Below, one piece after another: positions 32,201 through 44,385 of a stretch of DNA of 64,000 nucleotides; the stretch's first letter is position 1; every line of letters starts with the position of its first letter. Made by a program: the position numbers and the translations under genes. The DNA comes from Odontesthes bonariensis (Eukaryota > Chordata > Actinopteri > Atheriniformes > Atherinopsidae), in NCBI RefSeq assembly GCF_027942865.1, contig NC_134527.1, positions 4,008,976 through 4,072,975 on the forward strand, in the 5' to 3' direction. The notes below the pieces were generated by a model, which searched no databases, had not been told where the DNA came from, and was given only the letters and a program-made list of their open reading frames with translations.

Positions 32201-35200
32201 GCTCCAGGCATATTGTTCTGGGTTAAGGTCACAGCCTTCCCATCTTCCCAATCCCATGATGCAGAAAGTACGCCTCAGAAGTCCAAACTCTTTCGCTGTT
32301 GCTCAACATGTGGCAGGGGTCCAAGATTTTCTTGGTGTGGTAAACGTTGTTGTTTCGTAAGAATAAAAGTAGGGCTGGGCGAGTTAACTCGTTATTATCG
32401 AGTTAACGCATTAATTATTTAACGCAGGTTTTATTATTGTAAAAGTCTGTTGAATGCATCACATTCACACAGTTATGGCACTTTCATTCATATGGCAGCA
32501 CATTTAAAATAAAACTAAATACTAAAAGCTATACACTACTTTTGAATTCATTTTTGGATTTAGCGTACAAATGCGATTAATCGTGATTAATGAGGGAAAT
32601 CATGTGATTAATTAGATTAAATATTTGAATCGTTGCCCAGCCCTAAATAAAAGCCATAATGTGAGGAAGGTGTTTTTTCTGTCCTCACCACGATGCCCTT
32701 CTCCTCCTGAATGCACCCGCTGAGCTTCTCCTGCAGGACGCCCTCCCTCTTCTCAAACTGTTTGAGGAGCAGCATCTCCTGGGACAGCGTCAGCAGGCGC
32801 AGGTCGGCCACCTTCAGCTGGCAGTCCAGACAAACCTTCCGGCGCCGCAGCCGCAGGAGCTCCGCGTCAAACTGGCAAATGGCACTCTCCATCTAAAAGA
32901 TAACATAATGATGCCCTCTTTGTTATTATACAGTTGATCCGACCTCTTGGCCTTTCATTTGACTACAGACAGCTTATTTAGGGATGATGACCTGCTGCAG
33001 CAGACAGTTCTGCCCGTGCAGCAGCCTGATCTCCTCCTCCCTCTGTAGCTCCTCCTCCAGCTCGCTCAGCTCCGCCTCCTCTTCCTCTGCCGTCTCTTCT
33101 TCTTCTTCTTCTTCTTCTTCTTCTTCTTCTTCTTCTTCTTCTCTGGTTGATGAAGCAGAAGGACTGGGAGTCACCTCATCTCTTCTCTCTTCCACTTTTT
33201 GTTCTTTCTTCTCTTTCTCCAGCTGCTCTAATAAGCCCACAGCTCCTTCCCGCTTCTCCTGGTCCTCATTCTTTTCCAACCTGTTTGAAAAGGAAAAAAT
33301 CTGGAATCAGCAACTATGCAGAAGATATTTTCTTCTTTCTTTAACAAAACAGGATGAATGCTCAGAGTTTATTCACATCTTTACCTGCACTAAGGAGACA
33401 CTAACAGCAGACGGTGGCTACAGATCAGCTGGTCTCCTAAAGAACTATTTCCCAGTAAAACCAGTAAAAACACTGTACCTCTGCTCCCTCAGTGTTCGGT
33501 ATCGCTCCAGCGTGCTGTGGCTGCACCGCCGTCTCTCCTCGGGCGTTTCTTCTGGGAATATGACGGGCAGGGAGGGTGGAGGACGGAGAAGATGGGCTGC
33601 CAGACGCTGCTGGACCTTCTCCAGCTGCTGAGCCTGAGCAGCCAACCAAGACACCAGGCAGAGCTTGGAGTCGCGAAGCGCTACGATCCGTCTGTTCATC
33701 TCAGTCTGCTTTGCACGGACCTGCAGAGAGTGGCATGAAATACGTTAGCTGTGTCATAATATAAGACTTTTCAAGTTGCTTTTGGATGGGTTCCCAGAAA
33801 CACTCGGAATTAGGGCTGGGCAACGATTAAAATGTTTAATCTAATTAATCACGATTAATCGCATTTGTACGCAAAATCCAAAAATGAATCCAAAAGTAGT
33901 GTATAGCTTTTAGCATTTAGTTTTATTTTAAATGTGCTACCATATGAATGAAAGTGCCATAACATTTGTTGTGCAAACACACTTTTAACATCAGCATCTT
34001 TCTGTAGTTTTTATGTAGAAACCTCGCTCCACTGTCTGTAAAACTTCCGTACCCTTCTCCATGTTTGGTGGATCCGCCGATTACTTTCTTTTCCGGTTCT
34101 GCAGTAGCCTGGCTGACGCGTCCACATCTGGATGAGATGGTGGTCTGGGAACTAGGTGTGCATTTTCTCGTATTTGGGGCGTGGTTTACGAATGCCTAGA
34201 GCCGTTTATTGGGCGCAACGAATGTCTATCAAATGGCGTCTGGTTCTTCCCATGCTGCTTTGCGCGCGATTCATAGCCAATTGTATCACTTACACCAGAT
34301 GACGTATGTAGAGCGACAGAAATTCGACGATGAAGAAGGCAATGAAATCTTTCAACACCAAACGTTGCTCTTTTTTAAAAGTAAACTTGCGTTCTAAGCT
34401 ACTTAAAACACTTTCTAAGGCTGCATCGAACGGTAACGTTGTGTCCGCTGCCATGTTGGATTAACACTCTACAAGCTTCGGTGTCGCGCATAGACGTCGT
34501 CATCGCCTTGCTGCCCCCCCCCCTCGTTCTGTGATTGGTTCCCTAACTCAGGCAAAAATAAGGGCGGTGGTTTCTAGGCTGACTTTGCAGTGAGAATGAA
34601 ATTGCGCCCAAAGCAGCATGGGAATTCCCAGGCTAGTTCCGCAGCAGACAGCAACAGACTTTTACAAAATAAAAGCCTGTGAGCAACAGACTTTTACAAT
34701 AATAAAATAAATGATAAAACAGGGGTGGTCCGTGGCGTAGTGGGCTGAGCAGGCGCCCCATGTACAGAGGCTATAGTCCTCGCTGCAGCTGGCCCCGGTT
34801 CAAGTCCCGCATCGGACGGCCCTGTGCTGCGTGTTGTTCCCCCTCTCTCTGCCCCCTGCTTCCTGTCTCTCTGAACTTTCCTTTCCATTAAAGGCACAAA
34901 AGCCCCCCCCACCAAATTCTTTTTTTCTTTTAATTTAAAAAACAAACAAAAAAAAAACCTGCATTAATGCACGATAAATTATTTATCAGCGTTAAAAAAT
35001 TAACGAGTTAACGCGATAATAATGAGTTAACTCGCCCAGCCCTACTCAGAATACAAAGATGAGTTTTACATTTGCGTTTGCAATACAGAAAATAAGTGAA
35101 ATGGGACATTTTCATTGTGGAGCCTTAACAAGTCAGCTTCTGCCAGTTTAAATGTAGCGTGGCCTTGAAACTGTAACTTGATCACTGCTTTCACTGTGGC

Positions 35201-38200
35201 CCTGACATTTGTCTGTCAAACAGATTAATTTTTCACGAGAAAAAAAACCGAGCACCCTGACTGAGTTTATCTTGAACTGAAAACCAGCAGAATTAACTGT
35301 GTGTGCTCGTACTTTTTCTTCCAAAGCAATCAGTTCCTCTTTCTTCCTCTCAGCGTTCACCCTGAGCTTTTTCACTTTAATGAAGTCCCCGACGTTTTCT
35401 TTGGCTTCTTGGATGGCCTGAACATCCTGCGGGTCCTCGTAGTCCTCGCCTGGTTTCTCTGCATAACTGAGACACAAACGTTCGAGCATCCCAGTAGTTA
35501 TAGTTGATTTTAACTCCAGCAACCCGAGTACATTACTTGGGAAATGTGGGTTGATTTTACAGTAGAGTAGAATAACATCTGAACTCACATCTGGGCCCAT
35601 TCCTGCTTCCTCGTCTCTATTTTGGCTCGAGCTTGCTCAGCTTTCTCTGCAGCCTTTCGGAGCCTCTCTTCCTGCCGATCTCCCAACTTAACCTTGGCCG
35701 GGGGAGCCACCGGGGGGCGCAGCACCTCATCCTCTGGAGAACACACGCAGGTGTCAGTGCGGCCCGAGATCAGAGCTGAAACAACCCCACGGAGGCTTTC
35801 TTACCCACGATTTGGTGGATGTCCTTTGCAGGGTCCGCTCTGGACTTCCTGGGTTCCACCGCAGTCTCGGTGTCTTGGTCAGGTTGGCTGGCTGAGCTCT
35901 GACGTCTGGCCTGGGTCAAACGTTTGTCGAGCGTGGGCAGGCGGTACGTGGAGACTCTGTGGTTGGTGCGGATGGCAACCACAGTGACAAGATTGGTCTC
36001 AAGGGAGTCCTTGAACCTGTGAACCATATTTGTGAGATTCTGATTGGAGATCGTGCCAAAATCAAACTGAAAATGCCAGAAAACAAGAAGGTTGAAGCTT
36101 GGAGACAAATATTCTTACTAAATATAACTTACGACTGCAGATGAAATATTGGTTTCATCATCATTCTTACAACCACTCAAGTTTACTTCCCTTTATTTAA
36201 TTCAGTTTGTATTAAATAAAGGGAAGAATAATTGGCTGAAACATTTGAACACTTTGACTCTAATGCAATAATCTGTTTTTAATACTTTCTCTCGGGTAGA
36301 TCTGTATGCACCAGCAGAGTATTATAGGACTTAAAGGGTTGTGCTGAAGATTTTAAAAAGTGATTGATTTACATTGAAACTGGAGATTGGGATTATAACT
36401 GTGTGAAAATGATGGTGGAACACAATCGCTCATGTGGCCTAGTTTTAAATTTAGACATTAATAAACAAGATTGTGCACGCAGTGGCTGGAATTCCAGATT
36501 AAAATACAGTATAATGTGTGCTTTCTGTTTCTGCTGCGACAAAGACCTCTGTGAGGTCAGATCATCTAGGTTTTAGCGAATAAGTGTGACCACATAAAAG
36601 CTACTTCTCCGGCCCGTATGCATGTACCATTCATGCAGTTTTCCAAGTGCAATGCTGCAGCGCTCCTGCTCCCAGGCCATCTGCCTTCTGACCTCCATCA
36701 CCTTCTGGGCCTCCAGCTTCACTGCAAGTTCGTAGAAACGACGATCCAACTGCAGCTCCTAATGGAACACAAGCCACACACACTGAGGACATCGCAATGA
36801 CATGAATTCTACGTAAACAAGCCAATACCATCCCATACTTTCCAATTTTTGAAGTTTGTACTACAACAATATCAATGTTTTATATTTCAATTAGGACTGG
36901 GCAACGATTAAAATGTTTAATCTGATTAATCACATGATTTCCCTGATTAATAACGATTAATCACATTTGTACGCAGAATCCAAAAATGAATTCAAAAGTA
37001 GTGTATAGCTTTTAGCATTTAGTTTTATTTTAAATGTGCTGCCATATGAATGAAAGTGCCATAACATTTGTTGTGCAAACACACTTTTAACATCAGCATC
37101 TTTCTGTAGTTTTTATGTAGAAGCCTCGCTCCACTGTCTGTTTCCTTGAATGACTTGCTGCTATCAGTTGTGTGTTTTGCCTTTAAGTGATATTTTAGAC
37201 TGGAACTACTACGCTGAGAAGACAATTCAACTTGGCAGTGTTTACAGATGACTTTGGTTCTGTCGACTCCGCCGTCTGGAAGAAGTTTAAAATGAAAATG
37301 GCCGAGTAAAAGTTCCGTACCCTTCTCCATGTTTGGTGGATCCGCCGATTACTTTCTTTTCCTGTTCCACAGCAGACAGCAGCAGACTTTTACAAAATAA
37401 AAGCCTGTGAGCAACAGACTTTTACAAAATAAAAGCATTAATGCGGGATAAAATATTTATCGGCGTTAATAATTAATGCCTTAAGGCGATAATAACGAGT
37501 TAACTCGCCCAGCCCTAATTTCAATAAGATTGAGTTTCTGCCAGTTTTTGGTGCAAATGATTAATTAAAGAGTTGTCTGCATCTACTCATGGCTAGAATG
37601 GAAGTAGAAATCAGGTTTGTGAATGATTCGAGATGATTCAAAAAGAGATTTTAGCTCCAGCCATGAAGCTGCCCACCCTGGAGCTGGACCGGCTGTGGGG
37701 TCCATACCTCGGGCTTCAGGCGGACGTGCTCAGGCAGACTCTGGTTGTCGTTCAGCACTTGTTTGAACTTCTTCTGGAGCTCGACCAGCTGCCTCTGCGT
37801 CTCTGCTACCTTCAGCTCAGCCTCCCGACGCAGCTGGTCTTTCTCCAGCTTTTGCTTAGCCGTCTCTAAGCTGGGGGGAGTCGGGAGGAGCGTGAGAAAG
37901 TTAGACTCGTTTGATTGTTGAGTTACTCAAGTGTTCATCGACATCATTTTTTTTAATCTTTAAGACAAGTACAGAGTCAAGAAAAAAGATCAAATGATAA
38001 CCAAAGCAGTTATTTAAGACTCACCTGTAGGCTGCTGGGTCTTCGATGTCCAGAGACAAAGCCTCACTCTGGAAGCCGACCTGAATGTGACGTCCATAAT
38101 TGGGGTAAGAGCTTCAACTTAGGCTGACAAACACATCACAAATGCATGCGAAAAGAACGTGGACTGACCCTGGGGGAAGGAATCTTGGCCTTCTTTCTCT

Positions 38201-41200
38201 GAAGACTTTTCTGTAACTCCTCCTCCGGAGGCAGGCAGAAGGAGAAGATGTTTCCGTCTTCCCCCGCTGTCAGCACAAAGAGGTCGTCGTGGCTGCAGCG
38301 AATGTGCCGCAAGTGTCCGTAATGGTTGTCGTGGACGCTGAGGGCCCAGTAGGCCCGCATGGAGGTGAGGCCGTGATCCCCAGGCTGCAGGGGGTAAACT
38401 CTGATGGAGCCTGAGTGCATGCCGCAGAACAGCAGATGCCTGTTGGAGCTACGAAACACCAGGAAGAACATGTTTAATGTCATCTCAAACAGATGATTCT
38501 GCCTGAACACCAGCAGGTGTTTCTCAATTCGTACCCATCCATACCCATTCATAAACATTCATACCCATTCATACACATTCATACCCATTCATACCCATCC
38601 ATACCCATTCATAAACATTCATACCCATTCATACACATTCATACACATTCATACACATTCATACACATTCATACACATTCATACACATTCATACACATTC
38701 ATACACATTCATACCCATTCATACACATTCATACACATCCATACACATTCATACACATTCATACCCATTCATACCCATTCATACCCATTCATACCCATCC
38801 ATACCCATTCATACCCATTCATAAACATTCATACACATTCATACACATTCATACACATTCATACCCATTCATACCCATTCATACACATTCATACCCATTC
38901 ATACACATTCATACCCATTCATACACATTCATACACATCCATACACATTCATACACATTCATACACATTCATACCCATTCATACACATTCATACCCATTC
39001 ATACACATTCATACCCATTCATACACATCCATACACATTCATACACATCCATACACATTCATACACATTCATACACATTCATACCCATTCATACACATCC
39101 ATACACATTCATACACATCCATACACATTCATACACATTCATACCATTCATACCCATTCATACCCATTCATACAGGACTTCTCATTCTGCTTTTTTCTTT
39201 ATCATACATCTGTGAAGCCTTATCATTCTGGTTTACTTTCACCATCTCTGATAAAATCATTTGGTTTTAAACTTTTGGAGGACTCTTTACGGGAGGCTCA
39301 TTAAGTACCCGGGGAGATATTCCACCCCACAATGGACCTGGAAGAGAAGTAGTATTTTTGAGAATATATGGCACTTTTGTTGGAGCTTTCTATGCTCAGC
39401 ACTCAGTATTTGTCGCATCTTATTTCCACCTTTCTGTCTCATTAATCTCACATTTAATCTCCATCAAAGCTTGTAAATCTGACAACTTTGAAATGGTTAA
39501 TTTTAAAGTAGTTGTTGCTGTTTGTGTGCAAATTGTTCAAAATGACTGCGCGGCACGAGCTGCAGAGGTGGAAAAAGCTTTGAGAATAAAGAGAGAGTTG
39601 AAACGATAAAGCAAAATAAAATGTTAACATCTGATTGTTGTGTTCTGAAAACACCCGCACCTCAACACAACCCTGCAGGAAGGTGCCACGTTGCCAGATT
39701 TTGAAAGCAGCTGAAGCGCACTTCATCCCTTCAATTGCTCACATTTGAGACTCACATTTTGTTTTTACACTTCAATGGACCAAAAATGTCCAGAGGTGTT
39801 AATATATTAGGTATTTTTAGTCAAAATGGGACTTTTGTGTCCCAGTTAGCCGGTAGCTGAGAGCAGCTGAGAGCTTCTGTAGAAACCTGGGTTCATAGAT
39901 AGTGACTCAGGCAGTCGACGGATTGTAAAACCAAACCTACAATCTGAAAGCCATCGATATAAATCAGAATCATTTTCTTTTTCTCTCCGGCTACCTGAAA
40001 GTCACGGAACTGATGGGGTCGTCATCTGCGTCACTGACAGGCAGGACGTCGAAAGGTTCGTCCTGCCGCTGGTCTGGATCCTCGTCCTGATTCTCAGAGA
40101 ACTTACAGTGGTACAAGATACCCGAGTCAAACTCTCCCTGCAGGACAGAAGAGACAGAAAGTCAGCCCGAAAGGAAGAAAAAAATCCACCCAAAGATTTC
40201 CTTTAAAGATTATTTTTGCACGTCTTCAACCTCCAGTGATGTTTGATCTTCAACTTATCTTGACTGTTGCTTGTTTTTAAATTCATTTAAATGATTTTAT
40301 TTGTTTCTCTTTATATTCTTCTATGTATTTTTAATGCTTCTTCCACTCCCTTCTGCAATGCTTTTATTTTATGTAAAGCACTTTGAATTGTTTTTACATG
40401 AATTGTGCTACACAAATAAATTTGATTTGATTCAAGAAGGTCTTTAGAAAACCCAAAATGAAAATAAAAATGAATGAATGTCTATTAAGCCGCAGATTTT
40501 GTTCTGTTGGTGGAATATTATACACCCGATTCCTGTGATTTTTGTGATCCTCGTGTACGACTGTTGAATGCTGGCGTAAACACACCAGCTTCCAGTTACT
40601 CTGCAGTTTGTGGTGTGAGGCTGTGTGAGTACCATGGAGAGCCAGAACTGTCCAGGCTGTGAGTAGAAGCCACAGAACAGAGGACTTGGAGGATCTGGGA
40701 TGTGGATCGGTGGTAATTCTTCCTCCTCCTCTTCCTCTTCCTCTTCTTCATGTTCCTCTAAACCCTGCCGCTTCAGTTCCTTTAAACGCTCCTCTTTCTC
40801 TTTCCTCTTCTTTTCCTTGATGGCTTCACGTCTCACAATTTCCTCCTCCCTCTGAAATACAGAAACACACAGATTCAAACTTTAACCGTCTTACAATGAA
40901 ACCCAGCCTTATAATTGCTGTATTCAATCAAGCAGGAGCTCAGACGGAGCATGTTCGGACCCTGATTCGAGATTTGACGCTCCTGAACCTGAAGCATCTG
41001 CTGGGCAGCTCAGGCAGCTGGAAGGTTTTGGTTGGCCTCTGAGCTTCTGGATCGGGGCTTTGCACCTCGACTACGTGGCCGCTCCGGCACATGATGAGCA
41101 GCCTGTTTTCACTCTGAGGGAAAAGTAAAACAAACACAAAGAATGGTTCAACTGATGTTGTGGAGAAAAAGGAGTCGGACTTGTCAGGGAATTTATTGAT

Positions 41201-44113
41201 CAGAACGACACAGAGACGTGTACATGGCGGCATGCACGGAAATTCCCTTTGACCTCAGTTTGTGACAACCTTTTATACACTTCTGTATCATTCAATGCGT
41301 ACGTGGCCCAAACCCGATCTCTCTTCCGCACCTGCTCATTTTCGCCATTATCTAGACAGAGCTCATCCTAACCTCAAACTGTTAAAATTGGCTTCATTAA
41401 ATGTACTTTTCCATGATGGACACGAGACATTACCGTAACTGAGATCTCAACTGATCCAGAGAATATGAAGACAAAACAATTAGCCTGGGAAACCAGGTGC
41501 AGAGGCACACACACATAATGTGACTTATTCAGAGAATATGACGAAGGTGCTCATATCCAATCATATTTGATCAATAAGGGGTCCAACCTATGTGAAACAA
41601 TGAAGCATATAAATACAAAATGTTACCGGAAATTGAGGCTCCGTCTTACGTCATACCGAGTCCAGCGTTGATATACTCCATTTGTTGCCAGAAATAAAGA
41701 CTTCATTTAACTTGAGATTAGTCCGGCTTGTTCTTGAGCTTCCAATTAAAGAATCGATCTAACAATATGCATGATTCGAGCACAAAAAGGCACAATGTGT
41801 AATTTGGACAATGTATCAAGGCTCTGCTCTCCCACATAATCCCCCCTGAAATCACTTATCAGTGATTTAATAAAGAAATAATCTAACCTACGAGAAAGAA
41901 AAAAAATCATCACACATAATCAACACTAAATTATTCTAATAATTAAAAAAAAATATTCTAATAATTAAAAATAAAATGGAACATATTGAATAAATGAAAA
42001 TACTGCAAAAAAAAAAGGAATATATATGTAGCCAAATCAATGATTCAACAAGGAAATCACAATAATGAATTAATAATGAATAATCAAATGACTACACTAA
42101 AAGCTAAACTGAAAACGTATCCAGTGTGAGTTTTGTAACTCGCCATCATAGAAACATTTGTGTGTAAGTGAGCTCGGTGAACCATGCTGCGGTTCTGAGC
42201 GTTTCCATAACTTACGTGGGAATTAGGCGACCACTCCAGCGCCTGTATCGGCCCAGGAACGCGGATAAAACCGATGGGGTTGTACTTTTCCCCGACCGTG
42301 AAGAAGAAGACGGTGCAGTCTGCGCTCTGAGCAACAAGGGGGTGATAAAAACAAAGATGAGACAAACAGGAAACTAAATGTGTCCCAAAACAAAGTGGCA
42401 CCAATCACATCTCCACCATTGATATATGTTACCATCACTTCTGTGTATAGGGAATTCCTCGTACCGTTAAAGGTCTGAATGAATGTCCAAGTTATAGTAA
42501 TGAGCTCAAGATAGCAGTAAAGTGGGGAATAATGAAATTTTCACTAAACCAAGCAGTTAGTTTAATGTTCGAGTTTGCATTTCTTTCAAAATAAAGTAGG
42601 GCTGGACGCGTTAACTCGTTATTATCGCGTTAACTTGTTAATTATTTAACACCGATAAATATTTTATCGCGCATTAATGCAGGTTTTATTATTGTAAAAG
42701 TCTGTTGTTCACAGGCTTTTATTTTGTAAAAGTCTGCTGCTGTCTGCTGTGGAACAGGAAAAGAAAGTAATCGGCGGATCCACCAAACATGGAGAAGGGT
42801 ACGGAACTTTTACTCGGCCATTTTCATGTTAAAGTTCTTCCAGACGGCGGAGTCGACAGAACCAAAGTCATCTGTAAACACTGCCAAGTTGAATTGTCTT
42901 CTCAGCGTAGTAGTTCCAGTCTAAAATATCACTTAAAGGCAAAACACACAACTGATAGGAGCAAGTCATTCAAGGAAACAGACAGTGGAGCGAGGCTTCT
43001 ACATAAAAACTACAGAAAGATGCTGATGTTAAAAGTGTGTTTGCACAACAAATGTTATGGCACTTTCATTCATATGGCAGCACATTTAAAATAAAGCTAA
43101 ATGCTAAAAGCTATACACTACTTTTGGATTCATTTTTGGATTCTGCGTACAAATGTGATTAATCGTGATTAATCAGGGAAATCATGTGATTAATTAGATT
43201 AAACATTTTAATCGTTTCCCAGCCCTACTTGATACATATGATCTAAGTCGGGCTGTTTAACTCTCCTTACAGCACATAAAACCTTGAAATAAGATCACAT
43301 AGAACCAATTTCCCACAATCTAGCTAAGTCTAAATGATGTAAGACGTGGCTGCAGAAAGTCACGGTCTCTTATACTCACTTACAAAGACTTTGGCTATGA
43401 AATATACATCTTTTCATGAACAGAAGGGTAACTAATCAGATTGATTATTGCTCTGTAGATACACTGTGAACTATCAGGTGTGATAAATAGTGTGGTAAAG
43501 CTAAATGAATATAATATGGCTATTCACTCCTATAATATATTTGTTTAATATGTGACTGACTTGTCTTAGTATCATACTGTTTGCAGTAAATTGGTCTTTC
43601 TTATAGAGCAGATCATTTCCTGACAGACTTGAGTTGCACTCTGTTACTACTGATTCCCACAGAGATGAACCCAGTTTCCCTGGAAAACATCTCACCCCCG
43701 TGGCCAGGATTTCTCCATTCCGCTCAAACGCCAGAGCAGTAACGGGGGCGTCGTGCGGCTTGAAGGCGTTCCTGAGGTGCAGCTTGGCGTCTCCTTCGAG
43801 GCTGCGCCCGGTCTCCACCTGCAGCTTCTGAGGGTTATACAGCTCCAGCAGGCGGATCACCCCGTCCGTGAAGCCGGTCACCAGTAGACTTCCGCTCTGG
43901 TTTACCTAAAGGCAAACGCCACAGCTGCTGAGGCCGGTGTGTACGTGGCAGACTGCTTTGACTTTGCATTACACTCACCAAAGGTGGAGCCCAGCAGAGA
44001 ACGGTTCCACCCTGATTGAAGTGGCTGCAAGTTACTTCTCTTTTGGCCAAGAAGTCAAAAACTCTGACCGAGCCTGGACAGAGTGGAAGCATGCAGGAAA
44101 AGTGTCTGTCATA

Positions 44114-44176
<63 letters not shown>

Positions 44177-44335
44177 TGTGTGTGTGAAAACACTGCGCAG
44201 TTGGTGTGAGGAGGAGTAGAGTGTGGACTCACGGTCCATCGCGGTCGTGGCCATTAGGTGCGATTTCTTCGACACATCCAGACCCCGGATTGGCCCAGCA
44301 TGGAAGGAAAACAGGCGCTCTGGATCAGAAGCCTA

Positions 44336-44385
<50 letters not shown>

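Larger units (their letters stand above)
33811..35044. mobile_element. composite hAT element with two nested insertions
   Basis: The outer hAT has TAGGGCTGGGC and GCCCAGCCCTA ends with flanks CTCGGAAT and CTCAGAAT (one mismatch). Inside are a second TIR element (34105-34635) and a SINE (34722-34920). The whole lies in the CFAP44 intron between exons 23 and 24. Confidence 0.8.
26235..38080 (-). other. cfap44: CFAP44 exons 18-33, coiled-coil half
   Basis: Exon ends: 38080-38025, 37870-37708, 36758-36628, 36016-35805, 35733-35589, 35466-35313, 33720-33479, 33280-32992, 32892-32689, 31152-30954, 30888-30775, 29704-29574, 29467-29351, 28039-27838, 26647-26484, 26387-26235. They give 891 codons of mostly alpha-helical, heptad-rich protein, ending [13 protein letters not shown]. 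For exon 21 a tempting upstream acceptor at 36067-36068 breaks the frame; the one at 36017-36018 restores it ([17 protein letters not shown]). Exon 25 holds a run of about 16 glutamates coded by a (TCT)n tract. Confidence 0.9.

Noticed and set aside
34725-34815. tRNA gene
   Set aside because: The A- and B-box-like head belongs to a SINE with a typical tail, is repeated at 31735-31933, and does not fold to a clean tRNA by eye.
36017-36066. Upstream acceptor for CFAP44 exon 21 at 36067-36068
   Set aside because: It keeps a local frame open (FDFGTISN) but does not match the phase of exon 20. The acceptor at 36017-36018 does, and gives WFKDSLETN.
38493-39215. 240-codon forward frame of [10 protein letters not shown]-type repeats
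   Set aside because: It is a translation of the 10-bp minisatellite in a CFAP44 intron, with no start context or domain.
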